A DNA stretch of 64,000 bases from Coraliomargarita sinensis (GTDB taxonomy: Bacteria; Verrucomicrobiota; Verrucomicrobiia; Opitutales; Coraliomargaritaceae). The translations under genes and the position numbers were made by a program. Positions 45,231 to 54,828 of the stretch are shown here, in pieces. The notes under the pieces are model-generated. The model was not told where the DNA came from and did not search any database. It worked only from the letters and a program-made list of their open reading frames with translations. How positions within the stretch are numbered: the first letter of the stretch is position 1; every line of letters starts with the position of its first letter. The stretch spans positions 186,001 to 250,000 of the forward strand of contig NZ_QHJQ01000005.1 of NCBI RefSeq assembly GCF_003185655.1, written 5' to 3'.

Positions 45231-46619
45231 ATGCCAAAAGCATCCTACCTATTTCTGTTACTGTGCAGCCTCCAGGCGCTCTCTCTGCATGCCATGTTTC
45301 TGCGCGAACGCCCGGAACAGGCGCAAAAGCCGAATATCCTGATTCTCTACGCCGATGACTGGCGCCACGACACACTCGGGGTGGCGGGGCACCCGATCGT
45401 GAAGACGCCCAATCTCGATAAACTGGCGAGCGAGGGTGTGCGGTTCACCAACAACTACGTGACCACATCGATTTGCGGCGTCAGTCGTGCATCACTCTTT
45501 ACCGGTCAGTGGATGTCGCGTCACGGTTGTCGCGGTTTCAAAATGTGGGACACGCCCTGGCACCAGACCTTTCCGGCGCTTCTGCGCGAGAACGGCTACC
45601 ACACCGGCCATGTCGGTAAATGGCATAACGGAGAATTCCCGGGAGATAAGTTTGATTATGGTACCGCCTACCACGGTAAGCATTGGTATGAAACGGGCAA
45701 AGAAAACGACTGGCGTTTGATGCACGTCACGCAGCGCAACGAGAACGATAGCATGAAGTTTCTGCGCGAACGGCCGAAAGATAAACCCTTTTGCCTGACA
45801 GTCGCTTTTTTCGCGACGCACGCCCAGGACGACCATCCCCTGCAGTTTCTACCGCAACCGGAGAGCCTGAGTCTTTACGAAGGCCTGCATATTCCCGTGC
45901 CGCCCAATGCGACCCGGGAATCATGGGAGCGTTTGCCCGATTTCTTTACGGCCGAAAACGAGGGGCGCAACCGCTGGCGCTGGCGCTTCGATACGCCGGA
46001 AAAATATCAGAGCATGATGAAGAACTACTACCGCCTGGCTACGGAAGTTGATACGACCAGTGGGCGAATTCTGGCAGAACTCGAGGCACAGGGTGTGCTC
46101 GAGAACACACTGGTGGTTTTTACCACCGACAACGGATACTACCACGCCGAGCATGGCTTGGGGGACAAGTGGTATCCGCATGAGGAAAGCATTCGGGTGC
46201 CGCTGATTATCAAGGACCCCCGCATGGAAGCCAGCACCCGAAACACAACCGATGAAAGCATGACGCTCAACGTCGACCTGGCCTCGACCATCCTCAGGGC
46301 TGCGGGCATCACTCCCCCCGAAGGCATGCAGGGGCGAGATTTGTCACCGTTGTATTTGGCCGAGGAGAAGCCCGAGTGGCGTGACGCGTTCTTCTACGAG
46401 CATCCCACCTTGAGGGATGCGGACTTCATCCCGGCGTCCCAGGCGCTGGTGCGTCTGGACTGGAAGTATTTCTACTGGCCGGAGCAGGAGGTGGAGCAGC
46501 TTTTCCATCTGGAAACCGATCCCCGTGAAGAGAATGATCTGGCCCCGAACGAAGCTTATGCAGGGAAGCTCAAGGAAATGCGCCAGCATTTCCACGAACT
46601 CAAAAACGCCGCGAAATAA
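45231..46619 (+). CDS. Exported sulfatase (family S1, formylglycine type)
   Basis: 462 residues with a signal peptide ([17 protein letters not shown], cleavage near residue 21). Metal ligands start in [13 protein letters not shown] (35-47). The active-site motif is [12 protein letters not shown] with Cys82 at the formylglycine position: C-x-x-S-R, with Val where Pro or Ala is usual, a variant seen in some S1 subfamilies. [18 protein letters not shown] near 300 supplies further ligands. It removes sulfate from a glycan or small ester outside the cytoplasm. No maturase gene is in the window. It heads a three-gene operon with the GH28-like and GH2 enzymes. Confidence 0.92.
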   Translation: MPKASYLFLLLCSLQALSLHAMFLRERPEQAQKPNILILYADDWRHDTLGVAGHPIVKTPNLDKLASEGVRFTNNYVTTSICGVSRASLFTGQWMSRHGCRGFKMWDTPWHQTFPALLRENGYHTGHVGKWHNGEFPGDKFDYGTAYHGKHWYETGKENDWRLMHVTQRNENDSMKFLRERPKDKPFCLTVAFFATHAQDDHPLQFLPQPESLSLYEGLHIPVPPNATRESWERLPDFFTAENEGRNRWRWRFDTPEKYQSMMKNYYRLATEVDTTSGRILAELEAQGVLENTLVVFTTDNGYYHAEHGLGDKWYPHEESIRVPLIIKDPRMEASTRNTTDESMTLNVDLASTILRAAGITPPEGMQGRDLSPLYLAEEKPEWRDAFFYEHPTLRDADFIPASQALVRLDWKYFYWPEQEVEQLFHLETDPREENDLAPNEAYAGKLKEMRQHFHELKNAAK

Positions 46620-46641
46620 GCACGCCTATCCAGTACCGATT

Positions 46642-48801
46642 ATGAAATTTCCACTGACCATTATTTTGGCCGTCGCCTTGAAGTTACAGGCGACCGTGGT
46701 GCCCTACAATTTTCCGGAGAGCTTTCCGGTGAGTGAACGTTATCAGGTCAAAGTCGACCAACATACGATTGAGCCCCTGCAGACAGAGCGCGGGGCGATT
46801 TTGAACTTTGGTATGAGCGAGCCGGTAGAGATTCAGGTTGCACTCGATCAAGCCCCGCAGGACGTCGTGATTCGCCCGCTCCATGCCGGCATCGAAGCCA
46901 GGGTCGAGGGTCGGGTGCTGCGGTTCCAGTTGCCCCGGCCGATGAATCTCAGTGTGGAGGTCGATGGCGATATCAGCGATCCATTGTTGGTGTTTGCCAA
47001 CCCGAAGGAGTTGAACGCGCCCTCCAGGGAAGACCCCAAGGTAAAATACTACGAGGCGGGCAAGGTGCACCAGGAGGATGAAATTTTTCTGGAGCACGGA
47101 GAGACGCTCTATCTCGAACCGGGGGCTGTCGTGAATGCGGTGGTCCGCGCGGTGGATGCGCGTAACGTCTCCATTCGCGGTGCGGGAATCCTCAACGCCG
47201 GTTACCGGAAGCATAAGATCAACCAACTGGTGCTGCGCGAGTGTGTGGGGGCACGGCTCGAGAATTTTATCATTCTCGATAGCTTCGGCTGGACGATACA
47301 CCTGAGCGGCTCGGAGGATATTGAGATCGACAATGTCCGGGTGGTGGCCTGGCGGGCGAACTGCGACGGGCTGGATATCGAATACTCCAGCCGGGTCCGT
47401 GTGAACAATTGCTTCTTCAGGACCTACGACGACTCGATCGCAGTCAAAGCACTCTATCCCAGAGGTGTGGCGGGGGTTCCGCTACAGGAAATGATCGATC
47501 CGGAGACCCTCGGGAAGCACGACGTGCCCGAAATAGAGGGCGATGTCATCGGTGACATTCTGGTCCGTGACAGCGTCTTTTGGACGGACGGCGCCCAGAG
47601 TCTGGAGATCGGCTTCGAGTTGCGTGTGGACCGGATTAAAGGCATCACCTTCCGTAACTGCGATGTGATACACGCGCGCGGAGGCGCTGCATTCTCGATC
47701 CATAACGGCGACCGTGCGATCATTGAAGATATCGTACTGCAGGACATACGTATTGAGAACGTGAAGCGGCTTTTTGATTTTCATGTCGGCCTCTCGATTT
47801 ACAGCGACGACTGCCCGGAGCAATTCCGGCGCAGCAATCCGAACCGCGAACCACCTTCCCGCCGCCCTGAAATGGCGAATAATCCCTGGCAATGGTTCGT
47901 GCCGCTGGATGAGCATTTGCCAAAATATCAGGACAACCGCGGCTTGGTCCGTAACGTTGCCGTGCGGAGCATGACCGTGCTGGAAAAGCCCAAGGTGCCT
48001 TCGATCCTACAGGGTTACAGCCCCGAACGGACGATTCAGGATGTGACCTTCATTAACCTGAAAATTGCCGGGGAACCCGTCCTGTCAGCGGACGACCTCG
48101 ACCTTTACCAAAAGCATACCCGGAATGTGCGTTTCCTTGCGCCTGACGACATTGCCCTTCGCTTTGATCCGGTCATACGGGAAATTGAAGGCTGGACCGT
48201 GCTCGTCGAGCCCAAGCTGTTACCAGGCGGAGCGGAGGCGGAAGTTGGGAAACGAGCACTTTCCATGCTGCAAAACCATCTGGAACGCATTGCCATCCTT
48301 CTTCCGGAAAAACAGCTCGCGGAGCTGCGCACTTGTGAAATCTGGCTGGAATACGACCACCCGAGTTTGGGTAGTATGCAATACCACCCGGGAGAGGAGT
48401 GGCTGATCGACAACGGTCACGACCCGCGACTGACCAAGAAGGTTCACATCACCCAGGCGGAGGACTTGTTGTCGCGTCAGCAGATGCTGAAGCACCCGGC
48501 GGTAATTCTGCACGAGTTGGCGCACGCCTATCACGACCTGATCCTCGGTTTCGACGAGCCACGCATCCTAAAGGCCTACGAGCAGGCGATGGAGTCCGGC
48601 AAATACAAGGAGTCGCTCCTTTTTACCGGGGACTACGTCGAGCACTACGGCTGCACCAATCACAAGGAATACTTTGCCGAAAGCACGGAAGCCTATCTCT
48701 ACCACAATGATTTTTACCCCTTCGTAGCCGCCGAATTGAACGAACACGATTCCGCCGCGTTCGAATTGATGGCGGATATTTGGGGCACTAGAAACGACTG
48801 A
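46642..48801 (+). CDS. Exported GH28-like beta-helix protein fused to a zinc metallopeptidase-like domain
   Basis: 719 residues from ATG 46642 (the frame is open to 46417 inside the sulfatase). A short signal peptide is followed by a right-handed beta-helix of GH28 type: GAGILNAGYRKHK near 178-190, WRANCDGLDIEYSSRVRVNN near 236-255, and RTYDDSIAVKAL near 260-271. The first two catalytic Asp positions are present, but the GHG motif is replaced by GAQSLEIGFE. From about residue 515 comes a second domain with HELAHAYHD (zinc ligands H624 and H628, Glu625) and NHKEYFAESTEAY (Glu680). This peptidase-like unit occurs alone in other Planctomycetes-Verrucomicrobia proteins. Fusion to a glycanase-like helix is unusual. 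Confidence 0.8.
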   Translation: MKFPLTIILAVALKLQATVVPYNFPESFPVSERYQVKVDQHTIEPLQTERGAILNFGMSEPVEIQVALDQAPQDVVIRPLHAGIEARVEGRVLRFQLPRPMNLSVEVDGDISDPLLVFANPKELNAPSREDPKVKYYEAGKVHQEDEIFLEHGETLYLEPGAVVNAVVRAVDARNVSIRGAGILNAGYRKHKINQLVLRECVGARLENFIILDSFGWTIHLSGSEDIEIDNVRVVAWRANCDGLDIEYSSRVRVNNCFFRTYDDSIAVKALYPRGVAGVPLQEMIDPETLGKHDVPEIEGDVIGDILVRDSVFWTDGAQSLEIGFELRVDRIKGITFRNCDVIHARGGAAFSIHNGDRAIIEDIVLQDIRIENVKRLFDFHVGLSIYSDDCPEQFRRSNPNREPPSRRPEMANNPWQWFVPLDEHLPKYQDNRGLVRNVAVRSMTVLEKPKVPSILQGYSPERTIQDVTFINLKIAGEPVLSADDLDLYQKHTRNVRFLAPDDIALRFDPVIREIEGWTVLVEPKLLPGGAEAEVGKRALSMLQNHLERIAILLPEKQLAELRTCEIWLEYDHPSLGSMQYHPGEEWLIDNGHDPRLTKKVHITQAEDLLSRQQMLKHPAVILHELAHAYHDLILGFDEPRILKAYEQAMESGKYKESLLFTGDYVEHYGCTNHKEYFAESTEAYLYHNDFYPFVAAELNEHDSAAFELMADIWGTRND

Positions 48802-48826
48802 AACCAGACGAACCAAGTAACCCCCT

Positions 48827-51733
48827 ATGAAGTGCTCCATGGCCCTCCCAGTTTTTAAGATCCCAGGACGCAGGTTTTTATTCGCCGCATTAATTCTGGC
48901 ACTTACTCATGCGGTCGCTGCTCTGAACGCCGAGGAGGTGGACCTCTCCGGAATTTGGTCTTTTGAGTTGGATGAAGCCAATGCCGGTGTGGATGGGAAG
49001 TGGTTCAACCGCTCATTGACGGACACCGTTCGACTCCCCGGTACGACCGACGAGAACAAGAAAGGTATCCTGAAAGACGAAGCGCCGACCGACCGGCTTT
49101 CGCGGGTGTGGTATTGGAAGGGCCCTGCCTGGTATCAGCGCGAGGTCATGATCCCGGAATCATGGGGTGGGAAGCGCATCACGCTCTTCCTGGAACGGAC
49201 GAAGAATGCCCGTGTTTGGGTGGATGATACATTCATCGGATGGGACGATACCCTGAGCGCCCCACACATCCATGATCTGACCGAGGCAATGACTCCCGGA
49301 GCGCATACAATTACTATACTGGTCGATAATTCCATCATGCCGCCTGTGGGGCCTGCCCATGCCGTGGATGAACGCACACAGACCAACTGGAACGGGGTGA
49401 TCGGGCGGATTGAGCTTCACGCGACAGACCCTGTCTGGATCGAGCACGTCGAAGCTTATCCAAATATCGAGGCGGGCACCATAAGGATTGTGGCCGAAAT
49501 CGGCAACGATACAGGACAGCATATTGAAGGCGGACTATCTGTGGAAGCTGAAACCACAAACACGGAAAACGCGGTCGAATACCGGCCGACAAAAGTCGAT
49601 TTCGATACGCGTGAGAACCTTCTCCGGCTGGAGTTCACCTACGACCCCGGAAAAGAGCTTCCGCTTTGGGATGAATTCAACACCACATTGCTGCATTTGA
49701 ATCTGAAGCTGGAAGCGAGGGGCGGGGGCAAGAACTATGCACATACCAAGGCGATCCGCTTCGGCATGCGCAGCTTCACCAGTGAGGATGGCCGGTTTCA
49801 TGTGAACGGGAAGCCGGTTTTTCTGAGAGGGCGGACGGACTGTGCCAATTATCCCATTACCGGCTATCCGCCCATGGATAAAAAATCCTGGCTGAAGATT
49901 ATGAGAATACACAAGGAGTGGGGGCTGAACCATATTCGCTACCACTCATGGTGCCCGCCCGAGGCTGCCTTTGCCGCTGCCGATGAGCTCGGTATCTACA
50001 TTCAGGCCGAGCTTCCCAACAAGCGCAGCGGCTTCAAGGCGGAGGAAAGTAATGAAGCAGCCTACCACAATATTGACCGACTGGCGGGGAACGAATCGAC
50101 GGATCAAGTGTCGCTCTGCGATTACGGCAAGCGCGAGGGGGAACTGATCCTGCGTCACTTCGGTAATTCGCCTTCCTTCTGCATGTTTACGCTCGGCAAC
50201 GAACTGGGGCGCAATGAAGCGATGTTTGAATTCGTCCGCCACTTCAGGTTTCTGGACCCACGCAAACTCTATGCTCAAGGCTCGAACAACATGCACTGGA
50301 ATCCCAGTTATGCCGAGGGCGACGACTTCTGGGCCGGTAAGTCGCTGGAAAAGGACGATCGGATTGTCCGCGGCTCGGACTCGATCTTCAGTCACGGCCT
50401 GACGCCGCACATCGAGAATCTTCCTCCTTCGACCATGGTCGATTACAGTGACGCGATCGAGGGCTGTCCCGTTCCGGTCATCGGGCATGAAACGGGGCAA
50501 TTCCAGGTCTATCCAGACTTTCGTGACATTCCGAAATTCACCGGCGTGACCCGGGCGAGAAACTATGAAATCTTCCGTGAACGCCTGAAAGAGGCTGGCA
50601 TGCTCGACCAGGCGCAGGACTTCGTCGAGGCCTCCGGAGCACTCGCTGCGATCTGCTATCGTGAAGATATTGAAGCGGCACTGCGGACACCCGGCTTCGG
50701 CGGCTTCCACCTGCTGGACATTCAGGACTTTCCCGGGCAGGGGACTGCGCTGGTGGGAATGCTGAATGTTTTCATGGAACCAAAGGGCTTTATCGCTGCG
50801 AGCGAGTGGCGTGAGTTCTGTAGTGCTGTCGTGCCGCTCATCCGCATGGAACGATATACCTGGACGCAGAACGAACAGTTCAGCGCCAGGATTGAGGTCG
50901 CTCAATACGGCCCGGGGGATCTCAGCGGGCATACCGTTCGTGTTAGCCTGATTGACCGGGAAGAAAACATACTTCACCAAAAAGATTTCCAAGCGGCAGA
51001 TCTTCCGACAGGCGGCTTGCATCAGGTTGGCGAATATGTACTCGAATTCGGCTGCCTCGAAGAAATAGCAGCGGCCAAATTAACCCTGAAGGTCGCCATT
51101 CTCGGCACGCCTCATGTGAATCGTTATCCGATCTGGCTGTATCCTGAAAACGTCCGTACTCAAGTTCCACCAGGAGTGCGTCTCACTCGCTCTTTTCAAG
51201 ATACGGAGACGCAGAAGTATCTGCAAGAAGGGGGCAGGGTACTGCTAATCCCAAAACTGGATGAGTTGCCTCAGAGTATCGAGGGAGCGTTTCAGAGCGA
51301 CTTCTGGTCCCCTATGTTTTCTGTGGCTGCGATCAAGCGTGGTCAGGACCCCGCACCCGGCACCCTCGGCTTTCTCTGTGATCCCTCTTCGCCCGCCTTT
51401 GCTTCTTTCCCGACTGAGTCACACAGCAATTGGCAGTGGTGGCAACTGAACAAGAATTCCAGACCCATAATCCTCGACGCGACAGCTGATGATTTTCGAC
51501 CGCTTGTGCAGATGATTGATAACTTTAACCGAAATCATAAGCTCGGACTGATTTTCGAGACACGAGTGGGTCAGGGATCGATGCTCGTTTGTGCGATCGA
51601 TCTGCCGGGCATCAAACATACCCCCGAGGCGCGACAGTTGTTGCGCAGCCTGCAAGATTACGTCGCCTCGGATGAATTCAAGCCCGGGTACGAGATCGAG
51701 CGGGATGTCCTCGATAAATTGTTCCCCAGGTAA
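48827..51733 (+). CDS. Exported glycoside hydrolase family 2 enzyme
   Basis: 968 residues. Signal peptide to about residue 36 (FLFAALILALTHAVAALNAEE); ATG 48839 is an alternative start. GH2 order is visible: sugar-binding domain with DLSGIWSFELDE and YQREVMIPESWGGKRITLFLE (about 40-130), Ig-like sandwich (about 200-300), then a TIM barrel beginning NGKPVFLRGRTDCANYP. The acid/base glutamate is E459 in FTLGNELG and the probable nucleophile is E555 in IGHETGQFQVYP. An extra domain of about 300 residues ends the protein. Substrate could be beta-galactoside, glucuronide or another sugar. The operon suggests a sulfated, rhamnose-rich glycan such as ulvan. Confidence 0.88.
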   Translation: MKCSMALPVFKIPGRRFLFAALILALTHAVAALNAEEVDLSGIWSFELDEANAGVDGKWFNRSLTDTVRLPGTTDENKKGILKDEAPTDRLSRVWYWKGPAWYQREVMIPESWGGKRITLFLERTKNARVWVDDTFIGWDDTLSAPHIHDLTEAMTPGAHTITILVDNSIMPPVGPAHAVDERTQTNWNGVIGRIELHATDPVWIEHVEAYPNIEAGTIRIVAEIGNDTGQHIEGGLSVEAETTNTENAVEYRPTKVDFDTRENLLRLEFTYDPGKELPLWDEFNTTLLHLNLKLEARGGGKNYAHTKAIRFGMRSFTSEDGRFHVNGKPVFLRGRTDCANYPITGYPPMDKKSWLKIMRIHKEWGLNHIRYHSWCPPEAAFAAADELGIYIQAELPNKRSGFKAEESNEAAYHNIDRLAGNESTDQVSLCDYGKREGELILRHFGNSPSFCMFTLGNELGRNEAMFEFVRHFRFLDPRKLYAQGSNNMHWNPSYAEGDDFWAGKSLEKDDRIVRGSDSIFSHGLTPHIENLPPSTMVDYSDAIEGCPVPVIGHETGQFQVYPDFRDIPKFTGVTRARNYEIFRERLKEAGMLDQAQDFVEASGALAAICYREDIEAALRTPGFGGFHLLDIQDFPGQGTALVGMLNVFMEPKGFIAASEWREFCSAVVPLIRMERYTWTQNEQFSARIEVAQYGPGDLSGHTVRVSLIDREENILHQKDFQAADLPTGGLHQVGEYVLEFGCLEEIAAAKLTLKVAILGTPHVNRYPIWLYPENVRTQVPPGVRLTRSFQDTETQKYLQEGGRVLLIPKLDELPQSIEGAFQSDFWSPMFSVAAIKRGQDPAPGTLGFLCDPSSPAFASFPTESHSNWQWWQLNKNSRPIILDATADDFRPLVQMIDNFNRNHKLGLIFETRVGQGSMLVCAIDLPGIKHTPEARQLLRSLQDYVASDEFKPGYEIERDVLDKLFPR

Positions 51734-51736
51734 TGG

Positions 51737-54346
51737 TCAGCGTGCACCCAGCTTCCATTCACGAATAAAGTTCGCCCAAGCCGTCTCCAAGCTCGAGCTT
51801 TCTCCCAACGCCTTAAAGATCATCGAACGGTGGAAGGCGATTCCGGACCTGACCAAATGGAGACTCGACTCAGGGTGCCCCGACCAGGAGGGGTCCTCAT
51901 CGAGCGGACATTTTTTTATAATCCGCTCAATCCAGGCGGACAGCTTGGGGCCGACACACCAAATTACGGAATCATTGGCCGCTACTTCGCGGAACAATTT
52001 TGGTGTCTGGTATTCGATGACTGGATGATTGTCGGTGTTGACGGGATACAGGTCAAAGAGCGTTCCCGCTTCGGATAAATTTCCGGCGTAGAAGAAGGGT
52101 ATTGATTCGGGCTCGGCTCTCACCATGTCCGGCACCGTCATCGACCAGTGTAAGCCCCGGACCGCATTCAGCATAACATTACGGTTGCCATCGGCAGGTA
52201 CCGGGAACGGAACTGCCTCTCGGCGTGCGATCAAAGCGACTTTTTCTTCTCCGGGCACAAAATTGTTCCGCCACATGGTGACGTCGCCGAAGACTTCCAG
52301 CATTGTCTTCGCGATTACTCCAAACTCGTATTCGGTCAACTGATACATAGGCAGCCACTGCACGAACACGCCGTCCGGGTTCAGGCTTTCCAGTACCGAT
52401 TTGTAGTGGTCTTTTGAGTACAAGCTACCCGCACCTCTCCGATAGGGTAAAAACAAGTCCGCGTTAATCATATCGAAGCGTTCGTTGCTTGCCATGAGAT
52501 AGTGGCGACCGTCCTCAATCCGCACCTCGGAGCGTGGGTCCGTGAACAAGCCGCCGGTCATCGTCGGAGGGATCCATTTTTTTGAAGCTTCCACCACTGC
52601 AGGTGTCAACTCACAGGTGACGACCCGCTCAATGCTGGGAAACCGTTCATCGAGTGCGGCACCTGCCGAGATGCCCGTGCCAAGCCCGATGAAAAAGACG
52701 CTCTTCGTGTCCGGAAAGAGATAAAGCGGGATGCGGGATTGGTTCGCCTGTTCTTCAAAAGCGGCGGTAGAGCCCAATGCGTAGGAAGAGTTGACCAGCA
52801 CCGCCCGATGCCCGTTGGCTTTCTCGATTGCAGATACGGTACAGCCACTTTCCTCCCAGACCTCCAGTATTTTGGCAGGCTTCTCCCGGGAGGTTTGCGC
52901 GATGACAGGTAGATCGGAGGAGTCGAAAACCGTGAAGAGCATGACCAGCGCTGCAAATCCAATGAGCCGTAAAGCTACACCCGAAATCTTCCATCCGACC
53001 GGCAGCAAAATGGCCACAATTAGATAAACTGCGGTTAACATTTGCTGCGTTCCCCACATGCCCCAATTCGGCAGCAAGATAAATCCGCAGACCACCGAGC
53101 CCGTGATCGCTCCGACGACATTGATGGCCAGAAGCTTGCCGAGCATTTCTCCGGGCACACGCATATTGCGCTCGGCTACCTTCATTAAGAACGGAAAAAC
53201 CGTACCCAATAGAATACAGACTGCACCGATACCTCCAAACCCCATCTTGACGAGATCCCGGATATAATCGCCCCAGGCATCGATGTCCTCAACCGGCTTA
53301 AGCCCATCGGTCGCATGCATTAACATGCCGGGGCCAAAAATGAGCAGGACCCCGCCTGATGTTGCTAGAATGCCCAGTATCAGCAGTGGCCGTCTGACCG
53401 TACGGGACAGGTATGAACTGATACACGCACCGATCGCCAGGCAGACCAGAACAACCGCAAGAATGATGGCGTAGGAATAAACTGAATTCTCGTGCACTTG
53501 GGCGAAGATTCTCATCCAGACCACTTCCAGGGCCAGAACGACAAAACCGGAAAAGAAACAGAGCAGTGATAGCGGTAATGTCCCGAAGCGGGAAGTGGGG
53601 GCCGCATCAGTCTTTTCACCAGTCTTCGATTGATCCGGGGGCGGATTCGTCACGGATGCGCTTTTGCCCGAAATCTTCCATGCCCAAATCCCGACACCGA
53701 TTGAGATTGATAAAGCCAGCGTGTAACTAATGCCAAAGCCGAATGAGGGCACCCAAATAAACGCCGCAAACAAGACGCCGAGCGCGGCCCCAAAAGTATT
53801 GATCCCGTAAAAGAATGAAGCAGTCCGCCCAAAACGACTCCGTTCACGAATCATGACCTGGCCGATCGCCGGTATCGTTCCTCCCATGCAAAAAGAGGCG
53901 GGAAAGACCAGAACCGCTGCCAGACCAAATTTGACACACATAAGCCAGAACTCTGCCGAGACGGACTCGTAGAAGAATGGATAGATGGCTCTGAACGCAT
54001 AGAGAATGCCGAAATAGGCCAATGCGGCCAATGCGATACCAAACTCGAGGCGTGCGTAGAGCTGCATCGGCTTGGCGCTCGCACCGGCACGCCGACCCCA
54101 CCACCAACTGCCAGCTCCGAGGCCAGCGAAAAATGCGGCAAGCGTAATCGAGGCCGCCTGAGCGGTGTTGCCGAAAAGAAAGCCCAACTGCCGCATCCAA
54201 AGGAGTTGATAGACGAGACTGGCAAAACCGGAAAGGAATACCATGCACATGACGGCAAGCGTCATTGACGTATCGCTTTGCTGCCCGCCAGGCTCCGACC
54301 GCTTTTCTTTTGTGCTGCGCTTTGGTTGCTGAGTCATCGTTTTCAA
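51737..54346 (-). CDS. Multi-pass membrane protein fused to a spermidine-synthase-like domain
   Basis: 869 residues. The first about 530 contain around a dozen TM helices in two groups (first LAVMCMVFLSGFASLVYQLLW, with GGTIPAIGQVMIRERSRFG in a loop; second from about 255). A soluble C-terminal domain from about 560 has FFIGLGTGISAGAAL (nucleotide-binding loop of aminopropyl- and methyltransferases), CELTPAVVEASKKW, IEDGRHYLMAS, and the ending GVFVQWLPMYQLTEYEF. This fused architecture is widespread in Planctomycetes-Verrucomicrobia and Proteobacteria. Its substrate is not established. It converges with the GH2 gene, three bases apart. Confidence 0.85.
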   Translation of the reverse strand: MKTMTQQPKRSTKEKRSEPGGQQSDTSMTLAVMCMVFLSGFASLVYQLLWMRQLGFLFGNTAQAASITLAAFFAGLGAGSWWWGRRAGASAKPMQLYARLEFGIALAALAYFGILYAFRAIYPFFYESVSAEFWLMCVKFGLAAVLVFPASFCMGGTIPAIGQVMIRERSRFGRTASFFYGINTFGAALGVLFAAFIWVPSFGFGISYTLALSISIGVGIWAWKISGKSASVTNPPPDQSKTGEKTDAAPTSRFGTLPLSLLCFFSGFVVLALEVVWMRIFAQVHENSVYSYAIILAVVLVCLAIGACISSYLSRTVRRPLLILGILATSGGVLLIFGPGMLMHATDGLKPVEDIDAWGDYIRDLVKMGFGGIGAVCILLGTVFPFLMKVAERNMRVPGEMLGKLLAINVVGAITGSVVCGFILLPNWGMWGTQQMLTAVYLIVAILLPVGWKISGVALRLIGFAALVMLFTVFDSSDLPVIAQTSREKPAKILEVWEESGCTVSAIEKANGHRAVLVNSSYALGSTAAFEEQANQSRIPLYLFPDTKSVFFIGLGTGISAGAALDERFPSIERVVTCELTPAVVEASKKWIPPTMTGGLFTDPRSEVRIEDGRHYLMASNERFDMINADLFLPYRRGAGSLYSKDHYKSVLESLNPDGVFVQWLPMYQLTEYEFGVIAKTMLEVFGDVTMWRNNFVPGEEKVALIARREAVPFPVPADGNRNVMLNAVRGLHWSMTVPDMVRAEPESIPFFYAGNLSEAGTLFDLYPVNTDNHPVIEYQTPKLFREVAANDSVIWCVGPKLSAWIERIIKKCPLDEDPSWSGHPESSLHLVRSGIAFHRSMIFKALGESSSLETAWANFIREWKLGAR

Positions 54347-54828
54347 GCTGGCAATAGATCATTGAGTCCGCTTTCTGGGAAGGGAATTTATCCGCAATGT
54401 CATCGCTGTCCGATCACGTTTGAATGGATGCCATTTTCAAGCATTCGAATGAGAAGGGTCCTCCATGTTTTCAGGGCATACTTTCACTTTGTCGTGATTG
54501 ATGAAATCGCATCGGCCCGGGTAGCAGATCTGGAGGGAACGCAGGCTATATCCGTAGGACCTCACGATTTCGTTTCTTCGGCCACCGTGTAAAACAATCG
54601 TAAATTGTAAGTCTGTATTCATGTGCCCATACTTATTCAATTATCGTAATTGGGTGGTATGCCCCATATTATAAGGCTCTTAGGTTGAGGACGCCTCTTC
54701 AGCCTGTCCTTATAAGTACAGGAAGGGCCAGTGAATAAGATTTGTTTATACGCCCGGACAAAACACTAATGCCCGATATTGCCGTGCATTTTAGCCTCTA
54801 CGACGTGCGGTAAGATTCACACCCCCTA
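54347..54828. other. Intergenic region between divergent genes, with palindrome
   Basis: No credible gene. CCTGTCCTTATAAGTACAGG (54703-54722) is a 20-bp palindrome with a single mismatched pair, about 106 bases before the giant gene, in a plausible operator position. The giant gene's ATG has no obvious Shine-Dalgarno. Confidence 0.4.

Noticed and set aside
49946..51022. 358-codon minus-strand ORF opposite the GH2 gene
   Set aside because: Antisense shadow; GH2 catalytic residues are read in the plus-strand frame.
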